NCBI GenBank assembly: GCA_903843965.1
Contig: CAIMRY010000029.1
Coordinates: 186,001-250,000 of the forward strand
DNA from: an uncultured delta proteobacterium
GTDB taxonomy: Bacteria > Desulfobacterota > Desulfovibrionia > Desulfovibrionales > Desulfovibrionaceae
DNA: 64,000 nucleotides
Direction: 5' to 3'
The position numbers and the translations under genes were made by a program. This document shows positions 41,390 through 49,632 of the stretch, in pieces (the stretch's first letter is position 1; each line of letters begins with the position of its first letter). The notes beneath the pieces are model-generated. The model was not told the origin of the DNA. It was given only the letters and a program-made list of their open reading frames with translations, and made no database searches.

Positions 41390-43192
41390 TCAGGCCTTCA
41401 GGCGTTCGCCGGGCACAAGCTGTTCATAGGGCCGGGTAAAGGCCGTGACAACGCCGGTTTCCGGGTCGCGGCGGGTTTCCACGAAACAGTCGAAGTTTGT
41501 GTCGTCGCGCTCCGGGTAGTCGCTCCTGGTCTGCCAGCCGGCCCAGCGCGTCTCCTTGCGGGCCTTCAGGTGGTGCACCACGGCCTCGGCCACGTCCACG
41601 CGGTCCATGGTCTCGCCCGCCTCCATGAGTTCGTGCAGGTCCGCCGCCTTGAGGTAGCGGAACTGGTCCTGGAGCACGGCGATGTGCCTGAGCGCATAGT
41701 CCAGGCGTTCCTCGTTGGTGCGGTAGAACTGGGAGGTGCCCCCGGCGTACTCGTCCATGAGCCGCTGCAGGCGTTCCTTCATCTCGCGCGGGGTCACGCC
41801 GTCATAGTCCGCGCCACGCAGCAGCGGGGCGAACACGCGGGTCTTCTCGGCCTCCACCTGCGCGGCAAAGACCGGGTCGGCCGGGCCGGGCAGGGAGCCC
41901 GCACTCTTCATGTAGGCGATGGCCCCGCGCGCGGCCAGCTTGCCCTCGGCCGCACAGCCGCCCACGAACTTGTTGGGGTTGCCGCCGGCCGTCTCCCCGG
42001 CGGCGAAGAGCCCCGGCACCGTGGTCATGCGCTCCAGGTCGACCCAGAAGCCGCCCATGGTGTGCCCGCCCAGGATGTACGGGTCCGAGCCGTAGATCTC
42101 GATGGGCTCCTTGGTTACGTCCTGGCCCCGGCTGGCCAAAAACAGCACGAAGCTCGGCCTCTCGTTCAGGTAGTCGGTCATCATGGCCTGGACCTTGTCC
42201 GGGGCCATGTTGCGGGTGTCGCAGTAGCAGGGGCCGCGCCCGGCCAGCCACTCCTCCATGGGCGCATTGGCGCGGATGTACCGGGGGGCCGCGTCGCCGC
42301 CCAGGTGCGCATAGCGGCTCATGACCTTTTCGCCCTTGCAGTTGATGATGGGTGCCTTGTAGCCCACGGAAATGGTGTCCACCGGGCCGCAGTAGTCCTT
42401 GGTGCGCGTGGCCACCCAGCGCTGCTCCAGGCTGGAGAGCTCCGCCCCCTGCCGGAAGCCCATGGCGTAGCCCGAGCCCACGCAGTACGGGCACATCCAG
42501 ATCTGCGCGCCGGAGTCGGTGGAGTCCGCCGTGTAGGACTTGTAGAGCGTGCCCGCCCCGCCGGTGGAGACCACCGTGGCCTTGGCCCGGAACACGTAAA
42601 ACACGCCGCTGCGCACATGCAGGCCAAAGGCCCCCACGCAGCGGGGCCCGTTGGGCCCGGCGTCCATCAGCAGGCCGGTTCCGGCCACGCGGTTGTACAC
42701 CTCGGCCCCGCTCTCGATGGCCTTCTCGGCCATGATGGGCTTGAGCTGCTCACCGTGGATGGAGATGTCCCACTTGCCCCGGTAGTGGATCTTTCCGTCC
42801 TCGTCGCGCAAGATGGGCAGGCCCCAGCGCTCCAGGTCGTCCACGGACTCGTTCAGTTCGCGCGCGTTGGACAGGGCCAGGTCCTCGCGCAGGGGGCCGC
42901 CGCCCACCTGGTCGCGGCTCCAGCGGACCAGGTCCTCGGGCGTTTTGCCCTCGGGAATGTACGTGTTGATGGCGTCCATCCCGGCGGAGCACGCGCCCGA
43001 GCGCATGATCTCCGCCTTCTCCATGATGACCACCTTCAGGCCGGGGTTCAGCTTTGCGGCCTCCACAGCCACGAAGCAGCCCGCATTGCCGCCGCCGATG
43101 ATCAAAAGGTCGCAGTCCACGACCTCCACGCGCACCTCGGCCAGGGTCTTCGGCATCGCCTTGGCGCGGCGTCCGCCGGGTCTGTTGCTCAT
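41390..43192 (-). CDS. AprA-like flavoprotein (fumarate/APS reductase family)
   Basis: 600 residues. The N-terminal FAD motif is LLIIGGGNAGCFVAVEAAKL, then RSGACSAGMDAINTYIP, GGAGTLYKS and a late NKFVGGCAAEGKLAARGAI. The order of blocks and the DEYAGGTSQFYRTNEERLDYAL region are closest to adenylylsulfate reductase alpha. It is shorter than sulfate-respiration AprA (about 660) and lacks part of its insertion. In the neighbourhood are the AprB-like partner and an SLC13 anion transporter, not sulfate adenylyltransferase or Qmo, so the substrate may be fumarate or another oxyanion. Substrate unassigned. Confidence 0.88.
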   Translation of the reverse strand: MSNRPGGRRAKAMPKTLAEVRVEVVDCDLLIIGGGNAGCFVAVEAAKLNPGLKVVIMEKAEIMRSGACSAGMDAINTYIPEGKTPEDLVRWSRDQVGGGPLREDLALSNARELNESVDDLERWGLPILRDEDGKIHYRGKWDISIHGEQLKPIMAEKAIESGAEVYNRVAGTGLLMDAGPNGPRCVGAFGLHVRSGVFYVFRAKATVVSTGGAGTLYKSYTADSTDSGAQIWMCPYCVGSGYAMGFRQGAELSSLEQRWVATRTKDYCGPVDTISVGYKAPIINCKGEKVMSRYAHLGGDAAPRYIRANAPMEEWLAGRGPCYCDTRNMAPDKVQAMMTDYLNERPSFVLFLASRGQDVTKEPIEIYGSDPYILGGHTMGGFWVDLERMTTVPGLFAAGETAGGNPNKFVGGCAAEGKLAARGAIAYMKSAGSLPGPADPVFAAQVEAEKTRVFAPLLRGADYDGVTPREMKERLQRLMDEYAGGTSQFYRTNEERLDYALRHIAVLQDQFRYLKAADLHELMEAGETMDRVDVAEAVVHHLKARKETRWAGWQTRSDYPERDDTNFDCFVETRRDPETGVVTAFTRPYEQLVPGERLKA

Positions 43193-43255
43193 GATGGTTC
43201 TCCTTTGCGTTCAGAGTGCTGGTTGATGTTTGCTGCGGCTGTTTGCGTCTGCCGC

Positions 43256-43924
43256 CTAGAACGGCCAGGCCGCCGTGGCGTCCCACACGGGGATGCCCAA
43301 AAAGGCGTACCAGGGGGCCATGACCAGGATGCCGTAGGCGATGGCGATGAGGATGCAGACCCAGCCCGCCTTGGCGTAGTCGGCCGTGGAGAAGGTGTCT
43401 GTGCCGTAGGCGATGACTGCGGCCGTGATCTGCGTGGGCAAGAGGTAGGCGTAGGTGTCGGTGTCGCACACCAGCAGCGTGAAGGACACCGGGTGCAGCC
43501 CCAGCCTGGGCGCCATGGCGAAGACCACCGGGGCCAGCATGGCCACGGCCGCCACGTTGGAGAGCATGCCGATGCGGATGACATGGGTGCCGACCATGAG
43601 CGTGAGCAGGATCTGCCACCAGCTCATGCCGATGACGAAGCCGTGCACATGCTCCGCCAGCCAGCCCGCCAGGCCCGAGGAGGTCATGGCGCTGGTCATG
43701 GTCAGGGCCCCGCCGAGCAGCAGGAAGGTGCCCCAGATGGTGCGCTCCTGCACGGCCTTCCACTTGAAGGGGAACAGGCCGGGGATGAACAGGAGCATCA
43801 TGCCCACCAGCCCCACGATGCCCAGCTGATAGCTGTGCAGCTGCACGGGGCTGCCCTTGCCGGTCATGAACAGCACCGTGATCAGGCCGAAGATGCCGAG
43901 CAGCGTCCACTCCGGGGTGGTCAT
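43256..43924 (-). CDS. C-terminal half of an SLC13/DASS transporter (frame-shifted)
   Basis: From ATG 43924 (MTTPEWTLLGIFGL) this encodes about 222 residues and six to seven helices, ending WDATAAWPF. It carries the second SNT-like signature (GMLSNVAAVAMLAPVV) and the ISAA-type hydrophobic loops of the family. In frame it continues upstream through GGGHEEIARQHRALGP into the poly-G tract at 43964-43972, where the reading frame leaves that of the N-terminal half. One extra G would join both halves into one transporter of about 530 residues. As it stands it would need reinitiation 27 bases after the first stop, or frameshifting. Confidence 0.8.
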   Translation of the reverse strand: MTTPEWTLLGIFGLITVLFMTGKGSPVQLHSYQLGIVGLVGMMLLFIPGLFPFKWKAVQERTIWGTFLLLGGALTMTSAMTSSGLAGWLAEHVHGFVIGMSWWQILLTLMVGTHVIRIGMLSNVAAVAMLAPVVFAMAPRLGLHPVSFTLLVCDTDTYAYLLPTQITAAVIAYGTDTFSTADYAKAGWVCILIAIAYGILVMAPWYAFLGIPVWDATAAWPF

Positions 43925-43950
43925 GGGCCCCAGGGCCCGGTGCTGCCGCG

Positions 43951-44841
43951 CTATCTCCTCGTGCCCCCCCCCACGGCGACGCCTGCGGTCTTGAAGTGGT
44001 AACGCACCCACCACTGGGTGAGGGCGAACATGCCCAGGTACGGGAACTGGAGCAGGGCCCACTGGAAGTAGCCGATGTTGCGGAAGCCGTTCTTGTCGAA
44101 CAGGCCGGTCATGATCAGGTTGGGCATGTGCGCGGTGAGGATGAACACGCCGCAGATCATGGTCCCGTAGACCATGGACTGGATGACGATGGCCTTCTTG
44201 GCCTCGCGCTCGCGCTCGGTGTCGCCCAGAAGCTTGGTGATGCCCTGGATGACGGGCATGAGCGTGGCCGCGCGGGCGTTGGCCGCGGGTATGAGAAAGG
44301 CCATGACGATGTTGACGAAGAACATGCCCCAGATGATGCGCCCCACGCTTGAGGCCTTGAGCCGGTCCAGGATGGACAGGGCGATGCGCTTGTCCATCTT
44401 GAGGATCTGCAGCATGGCCCCGATGAAGAAGGCGAACAGGCAGAGCCAGACCTCGTGGGTGGTGAAGCCGTTGAAGGCCTGGCCCATGGGCGGCTTGCCC
44501 TCCTTCCAGGGCAGGCCGTGGGTCAGGATCAGGAGCGTGGGCACGCTGAGGCCGGTGATGCCCACGGGCATGGCCTCGGCCACCCACATGACGCTGGCCC
44601 AGACCACCACGGCCAGCACCGACATGCCCTCCCTGGACAACCCCTCGGGACAGGGCAGCACCGCAAAGATCAGAAAGAACAACAGCCAGGCTGCGGCAAA
44701 GCCCGCCCAGACCGTTTTGGGGCTTTTGCCGCACTGGGTCAGGTTCTCGCTCACATAGCCCAGGACCCCGGAGCAGGTCCGTCCCCCCTCTCCCCCTGGC
44801 GCGGAGCCGGTTTTTTTGTCCTTTGCATGTTCTGCTTCCAT
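43951..44841 (-). CDS. N-terminal half of the SLC13/DASS transporter, stops after a G9 tract
   Basis: 296 residues from ATG 44841 (MEAEHAKDKKTGS). Helices begin at WAGFAAAWLLFFLIFAVLP. The first DASS signature is AANARAATLMPVIQGI, and MPVGITGLSVPTLLIL is typical. It ends GVAVGGGTRR at a TAG just after nine consecutive G on the coding strand. The family imports dicarboxylates, sulfate or similar anions with Na+. A single tract-length change restores the full protein, so this is either an off-phase contingency gene, a recent lesion, or a sequencing error. Confidence 0.82.
   Translation of the reverse strand: MEAEHAKDKKTGSAPGGEGGRTCSGVLGYVSENLTQCGKSPKTVWAGFAAAWLLFFLIFAVLPCPEGLSREGMSVLAVVVWASVMWVAEAMPVGITGLSVPTLLILTHGLPWKEGKPPMGQAFNGFTTHEVWLCLFAFFIGAMLQILKMDKRIALSILDRLKASSVGRIIWGMFFVNIVMAFLIPAANARAATLMPVIQGITKLLGDTEREREAKKAIVIQSMVYGTMICGVFILTAHMPNLIMTGLFDKNGFRNIGYFQWALLQFPYLGMFALTQWWVRYHFKTAGVAVGGGTRR
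43964..43972. repeat. Nine-base homopolymer (C9, G9 on the coding strand)
   Basis: The run GTGCCCCCCCCCACGG sits exactly where the SLC13 reading frame breaks. Tracts of eight or more G/C are prone to slipped-strand mispairing. Ten bases would fuse frames; nine, as here, gives a stop within about twelve bases. Confidence 0.9.
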
Positions 44842-45420
44842 GGCCTGTCCTTTCCGCTTTCTGCGGGGTTGCCTCATCCCGTTGTCCGCTTTCCACCCCT
44901 GCGCCTGGGGCGTTCTTCCGTCCAGACGCGCATGCTCCAATCGCTTGTAATGCAAAGAACATCTGGCGGGGCCACCCCGCCGGGTTGCTGAGATGCCTGC
45001 CGTGACGTTGCAAACCGGGCCCGCCGGGCGGATTTCCTCGTGCCGGGCGCGTCTGGCAGTACGCATCTGGCCTGTGCGGGTTCCGTCACGCTTCCGGTAT
45101 GCCAGCGGTCCGGCAACCAGTCCTTCGCCTGGACGATAGTTTTCAGGGAGAATGTGCATGGCTGGGCCGGAGGGGGAACTGCCAGGATGGGGGCAAGGCG
45201 GAGGCGGGGGCGAGACCGCGCGGGGCCGCCGCAAGCGGTTGTCCCTGCCCGGGCAGGAACTCCCGGCCCAAGGCCGGGGCACAGGCCCCACCTGGGTCGG
45301 CGGCGCTGCGGCCTGATTGAATACTTCACGAATGCAGCCAATTGCCCTGGGCCAAAGCCGCAGGCACAGCGCGCTGGAGCACAGACTCTGCATTGCGCAC
45401 ACACGTATTTCGCCACACCG
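44842..45420. other. Intergenic region between SLC13 and formate dehydrogenase operons
   Basis: About 580 bases. Open frames occur on both strands but none has a ribosome site plus protein-like composition. GC-rich inverted segments (for example around 45000-45050) and a short pyrimidine/purine-rich part (45140-45260) are present. Divergent promoters and a leader structure are expected, but I recognise only the right-hand promoter. Confidence 0.5.
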
Positions 45421-45449
45421 TTGACGAAATTCACATTTCCGCTTAATAA
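45421..45449 (+). promoter_or_regulatory. Sigma-70 promoter of the formate dehydrogenase operon
   Basis: TTGACG (45421-45426), a 17-base spacer, then TAATAA (45444-45449). This is the best consensus promoter in the window. The start would be near 45456, giving a short leader with TGGAGG before ATG 45477. Confidence 0.7.
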
Positions 45450-45476
45450 TTTTTCCTATCGTGGAGGTTTTTCATC

Positions 45477-45713
45477 ATGACACAGCACCCCCTGTCCCTT
45501 CTCACCGCACGCAATGGTCCCGACCTGTCGCTTTTGCCCTTCGGGGGGCTCGGCCTGGACATGGCGGAGGTCCGGCGCAAGGTCTCCGGCCTGGAATTCA
45601 AGGCGGTTCCCAAACCGGCAGCCGCCCCGGTCCAGACCTGGGACACCCCCACCCCGACGCTTCACGGCTACGGCCTGCTCCTCAGGCTCAACCGCGAGAC
45701 GCTGGGCAGCTGA
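45477..45713 (+). CDS. Small hypothetical protein leading the formate dehydrogenase operon
   Basis: 78 residues (MTQHPLSLLTARNGPDLSLLPFG ... LHGYGLLLRLNRETLGS), soluble, no recognised motif. It lies between the promoter and the catalytic subunit gene, with TGGAGG before the ATG and 27 bases to the next start. It may be a chaperone-like or maturation factor, but nothing in the sequence shows this. Confidence 0.65.
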   Translation: MTQHPLSLLTARNGPDLSLLPFGGLGLDMAEVRRKVSGLEFKAVPKPAAAPVQTWDTPTPTLHGYGLLLRLNRETLGS

Positions 45714-45740
45714 CGCACACCCCATAACCAAGGAGGCCAC

Positions 45741-48700
45741 ATGACACTTTCACGCAGAGGGTTCATCAAACTCTCCGCAGCCGCAGCCCTCTCCACCGCT
45801 TTCACAGGCCTCGGCCTGGCGGCCAAGCTCCAGGCGGCCAAGGCCGCAACCGACCGCATCAAGCAGCTCACCCCCGAATGGAGCAGGCAGACCACCAGCG
45901 TCTGCTGCTTCTGCGCCGTGGGCTGCGGGCTCATCGTCAACACAGCCCTGGCCGGGACCAAACGCGCCCTGAACGTCGAGGGCGACCCGGAGCACCCGAC
46001 CAACGAAGGCGCGCTCTGCCCCAAGGGCGGCAGCATCTGGCAACTGGCCGAAAGCACTCCGCGTGTGCAGAAGGTCATGTACCGCAAGCCCGGCGGCGCC
46101 AAGTTCGAGCCCAAGAGCTGGGACTGGGCGCTGACGCAGATCGCCAAGCGCGTGAAGCGCGACCGCGACGCCGCCTTTGAGCTGAAAAACGCCAAGGGCC
46201 AGGTGGTCAACCGCTGCGAGTCCATCGCCCATGTCGGCTCCGCCGCCCTGGACAACGAGGAGTGCTGGGTCCTGCAGGCCTTCATGCGCTCGCTGGGCCT
46301 GACCTACATCGAGCACCAGGCGCGCATCTGCCACAGCTCCACCGTGCCCGCCCTGGCCGAGAGCTTTGGCCGCGGGGCCATGACCAACCACTGGCTGGAC
46401 CTGCAGAACAGCGACGTGATCCTGATGATGGGCAGCAACCCGGCCGAGAACCACCCCATCTCCTTCAAGCACGTGACCCGCTGCAAGCAGGCCGGGGGCA
46501 AGCTGATCCATGTGGACCCGCGCTTCTCCCGCACCAGCGCCAAGGCCGACCTCTACGCCCCCCTGCGCTCCGGCACGGACATCGCGTTTTTGGGCGGCAT
46601 GATCAACCACATCCTGGAAAACGACCTGATCTTCAAGGAGTACGTGGTCAACTACACCAACGCCTCCTTCATCGTGGGCCCGGGCTACGACTTCAAGGAC
46701 GGCCTGTTCAGCGGCTTTGACGCGTCCACCCGCAGCTACGACAAGTCCAAGTGGGCCTTCGCCCTTGACGAGAAGGGCGTGCCCCAGCGCGACAACACCC
46801 TTGCGAACCCGCGCTGCGTGTACCAGCTTTTGAAAAAGCACTACAGCCGCTATACGCCGAAGGATGTCTCCGACACCACGGGCACGCCCCTGGACAAGCT
46901 GCTGGAGGTCTACAAGATCTACTCCTCCACGGGCAAGCCGGACAAGGCAGGCACGGTCATGTACGCCATGGGCTGGACCCAGCACACCGTGGGCGTGCAG
47001 AACATCCGCGCCATGGCCATGGTTCAGCTGCTGCTCGGCAACATCGGCGTGGCCGGCGGCGGGGTCAACGCCCTGCGCGGCGAGTCCAACGTCCAGGGCG
47101 CCACCGACCATGCCCTGCTCTTCAACAACCTGCCCGGCTATTTGCCCGTGCCGACAACAGCGGACGCCACCCTCGCGGACTTCCAGAAGAAGTTCACGCC
47201 GGTGTCCCACGACCCCAAGAGCATGAACTGGTGGAAGAACCGTCCCAAGTACGTGGCCAGCTTCCTGAAGGCCATGTACATGGACGCCGACGCCGAGAAG
47301 GCCTTCGCCATGCTGCCCAAGCTTGAGCCGGGGCAGAACTGCTCGTGGCTGGTGCTGTTCGACGAGATGCTCAAGGGCCGCTTCAAGGGCTGCTTCGTCT
47401 GGGGCATGAACCCGGCCGTGGGCAGCGCCAACGCGGGCAAGACCCGCGAGGCCCTGGGCAAGCTCGACTGGCTGGTCGCCGTGAACCTCTTCGACAACGA
47501 GTCCTCCTCCTTCTGGCGGGGCCCCGGGGTCGATCCGGCCAAGGTCAAGACAGAGGTCTTCCTGCTGCCCTGCGCCACGTCGATTGAGAAGGAAGGCTCG
47601 GTGACCAACTCCGGCCGCTGGATGCAGTGGCGCGTGCCCGGCCCGCAGCCGCTGGGCGAGAGCAGGCCCGACGGCGAGATCATGCGCCAGCTGGCGATGA
47701 AGCTTCAGGAGCTCTACAAGAAGGAGGGCGGGCCCTTCCCCGACGCCCTCCTGGGCCTGAACTGGGCCGACATGACCGAGAAGGGCCAGTACAGCAGCCA
47801 GGCCACGGCCCGGCTCATCAACGGCAAGTACACCCGCGACGTGACAGTGAAGAACCCTGACGGAACGGAAAAAACATTCAAGGCTGGCGAGCAGGTGCAG
47901 AGTTTCGCCGCACTGCGCGACGACGGCTCCACCACCAGCGGCAACTGGATCTATTGCGGCTCCTACGTGAAGTCCGACCCCAGCGGCAACCTGGGCATGC
48001 GCCACAACCGCAGCCAGACGCCGGAGCAGGCCAAGATCGCCCTGTTCCCCAACTGGACCTGGGCCTGGCCGGTCAACCGCCGCATCATGTACAACCGCGC
48101 CAGCGTGGACGCCACAGGCAAGCCCTATGCCCCGCAGAAGCCCGTGCTGGCCTGGGACGGCAAGGCCTGGAACATCGACGTGGTGGACGGCGGCGGAAAC
48201 CCCGGCTCCGTGCATCCGTTCATCATGAACACCCACGGCCTGGGCCAGATCTACACACCCGGCCTGGTCGACGGCCCCTTCCCCGAGCACTACGAGCCCA
48301 TGGACTGCCCGGTGGCCTCGCAGGTCTTCTCCAGCGTGCTGAACACCCCGTGCGTGCTCAAGTTCGCCGGGGAAAAGTACGCCCAGGCCGACCCGCGCTT
48401 CCCGCTGGTCTGCACCACCTACCGCGTCACCGAGCACTGGCAGACCGGCGCCGTGACGCGCCGCATGCCCTGGCTGGTGGAGGCCGAGCCGCAGATGTTC
48501 TGCGAACTGAGCGAAGAGCTGGCGGCCGAGCGCGGCATCAAGAACGGCGAGAAGATCTGGGTGGAGAGCATCCGCGGCAAGGTCTGGGCCATCGCCATGG
48601 TCACGGGGCGCATGAAGCCCATGCAGGTGCAGGGCAAGACCATGCACCAGGTGGGCCTGCCCTGGCAGTTCGGTTGGAATGCCCCCAAGGACGGCGGCGA

Positions 48701-48791
48701 CGCGGCGAACCTGCTGTCCCCGTCCGTGGGCGACCCCAACACCGGCATCCCCGAGACGAAGGCCTTCATGGTCAACGTCCGCAAGGCCTAA
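45741..48791 (+). CDS. fdnG: Formate dehydrogenase catalytic subunit, Tat-exported, cysteine type
   Basis: 1016 residues. Tat signal SRRGFIKLSAAAALSTAF; a [4Fe-4S] site CCFCAVGC...LCPKG at residues 55-94; the active site QARIC197HSSTV, where the metal ligand is Cys (TGC) and not selenocysteine; and molybdopterin-guanine-dinucleotide binding blocks including MGSNPAENHPISFKH and GVAGGGVNALRGESNVQGATD. It oxidises formate (or reduces CO2) in the periplasm, with W or Mo. It is followed after twelve bases by the beta subunit and by no membrane subunit, matching soluble periplasmic FdhAB that donates to cytochrome c3 and thus to Tmc. AAGGAGG precedes ATG 45741. Confidence 0.95.
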   Translation: MTLSRRGFIKLSAAAALSTAFTGLGLAAKLQAAKAATDRIKQLTPEWSRQTTSVCCFCAVGCGLIVNTALAGTKRALNVEGDPEHPTNEGALCPKGGSIWQLAESTPRVQKVMYRKPGGAKFEPKSWDWALTQIAKRVKRDRDAAFELKNAKGQVVNRCESIAHVGSAALDNEECWVLQAFMRSLGLTYIEHQARICHSSTVPALAESFGRGAMTNHWLDLQNSDVILMMGSNPAENHPISFKHVTRCKQAGGKLIHVDPRFSRTSAKADLYAPLRSGTDIAFLGGMINHILENDLIFKEYVVNYTNASFIVGPGYDFKDGLFSGFDASTRSYDKSKWAFALDEKGVPQRDNTLANPRCVYQLLKKHYSRYTPKDVSDTTGTPLDKLLEVYKIYSSTGKPDKAGTVMYAMGWTQHTVGVQNIRAMAMVQLLLGNIGVAGGGVNALRGESNVQGATDHALLFNNLPGYLPVPTTADATLADFQKKFTPVSHDPKSMNWWKNRPKYVASFLKAMYMDADAEKAFAMLPKLEPGQNCSWLVLFDEMLKGRFKGCFVWGMNPAVGSANAGKTREALGKLDWLVAVNLFDNESSSFWRGPGVDPAKVKTEVFLLPCATSIEKEGSVTNSGRWMQWRVPGPQPLGESRPDGEIMRQLAMKLQELYKKEGGPFPDALLGLNWADMTEKGQYSSQATARLINGKYTRDVTVKNPDGTEKTFKAGEQVQSFAALRDDGSTTSGNWIYCGSYVKSDPSGNLGMRHNRSQTPEQAKIALFPNWTWAWPVNRRIMYNRASVDATGKPYAPQKPVLAWDGKAWNIDVVDGGGNPGSVHPFIMNTHGLGQIYTPGLVDGPFPEHYEPMDCPVASQVFSSVLNTPCVLKFAGEKYAQADPRFPLVCTTYRVTEHWQTGAVTRRMPWLVEAEPQMFCELSEELAAERGIKNGEKIWVESIRGKVWAIAMVTGRMKPMQVQGKTMHQVGLPWQFGWNAPKDGGDAANLLSPSVGDPNTGIPETKAFMVNVRKA

Positions 48792-48803
48792 AGGAGGCGC
48801 GCC

Positions 48804-49532
48804 ATGAAGGACAAGAGCTTCCTCGTCGATCTTACCCGGTGCATCGGCTGCCGCGGCTGCCAGATAGCCTGCAAGCAGTGGAAAAAGCTGCCCGGCGAAG
48901 CGACGAAAAACACCGGCAGCCACCAGAATCCGCCGGACTTCTCGTTTAACACCCTGCGCACCGTGCGCTACAGCGAACAGGTGACCGACGGCAAGCTGCG
49001 CTGGCTCTTCACCCCGGACCAGTGTCGCCACTGCATCGACCCGCCCTGCAAGGCGGCCACCAATGACCCCAACTCCGTGTTCCACGACCCGGAGACCGGA
49101 GCCGTGGTCTACAACGAGCGCACGGCCAAGGAGCCCTTTGAGACGATGCGCGAGGCCTGCCCGTACAATGTGCCCAGGCAGGACGCGAAGACCAAGGTCG
49201 TGGCCAAGTGCGACATGTGCAACGACCGCGTGCATGCGGGGCTTTTGCCCGCCTGCGTCAAGGCCTGCCCCACGGGCACCATGAACTTCGGCGACCGCGA
49301 TGAAATGCTCAAGCTGGCCGCCGAACGCCTGGCCACGGCCAAGAAGGAGTTCCCCAGGGCCCAGCTGGTGGACGCGGAGTCGGTCCGGGTCATCTTCCTC
49401 GCGGCGGACGACCCCAAACTCTACGCCAAGAACCTCATAGCCGACGCCTCCGGCGTGCGCGGCCCGCGCGGCCACACCAGGCAGGAGCTCTTCGCCAGGC
49501 TCGCCCGACCGGTGAAGAACATCCTGGGCTAA
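48804..49532 (+). CDS. fdnH: Formate dehydrogenase iron-sulfur (beta) subunit
   Basis: 242 residues with four ferredoxin-like Cys groups: CIGCRGCQIACKQW; CRHCIDPPCKAA; the EACPYNVP half-cluster; and CDMCNDRVHAGLLPACVKACPTG. There is no signal or membrane helix, so it must be exported bound to the Tat-tagged alpha subunit. It conducts electrons from the molybdopterin site to cytochromes. Its length fits the soluble FdhB class, without the membrane anchor of FdnH. AAAGGAGG precedes the ATG; a strong terminator follows. Confidence 0.94.
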   Translation: MKDKSFLVDLTRCIGCRGCQIACKQWKKLPGEATKNTGSHQNPPDFSFNTLRTVRYSEQVTDGKLRWLFTPDQCRHCIDPPCKAATNDPNSVFHDPETGAVVYNERTAKEPFETMREACPYNVPRQDAKTKVVAKCDMCNDRVHAGLLPACVKACPTGTMNFGDRDEMLKLAAERLATAKKEFPRAQLVDAESVRVIFLAADDPKLYAKNLIADASGVRGPRGHTRQELFARLARPVKNILG

Positions 49533-49554
49533 TCCGGCCCGACAACAACAGGCT

Positions 49555-49593
49555 GGCCGCCGTCACGTTGCTGCGTGGCGGCGGCCTTATTTA
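49555..49593 (+). terminator. Rho-independent terminator of the fdh operon
   Basis: GGCCGCCGTCACG (49555-49567) pairs perfectly with CGTGGCGGCGGCC (49574-49586), loop of six, then TTATTTA. Confidence 0.85.
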
Positions 49594-49632
49594 TGATTTA
49601 TGTCGGGCCCGGCGGAAGGGCTGCGCTGCGGC

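Noticed and set aside
41390-43192. Dissimilatory APS reductase alpha (aprA) proper
   Set aside because: It is shorter, has a truncated AprB-like partner and an anion transporter beside it, and no sat or qmo genes; called AprA-like only.
44874-45434. Open frames on both strands in the SLC13/fdh intergenic region
   Set aside because: Cys/Arg/Pro-rich, no ribosome site, and they run through the fdh promoter region.
46329-46331. Selenocysteine codon at the formate dehydrogenase active site
   Set aside because: The codon is TGC (Cys), so no recoding is needed and no SECIS is expected.
45750-49475. A 1241-codon open frame antisense to the formate dehydrogenase genes
   Set aside because: It mirrors fdnG/fdnH exactly, has a His/Gly/Val-rich composition typical of antisense frames in GC-rich coding DNA, and has no ribosome site.
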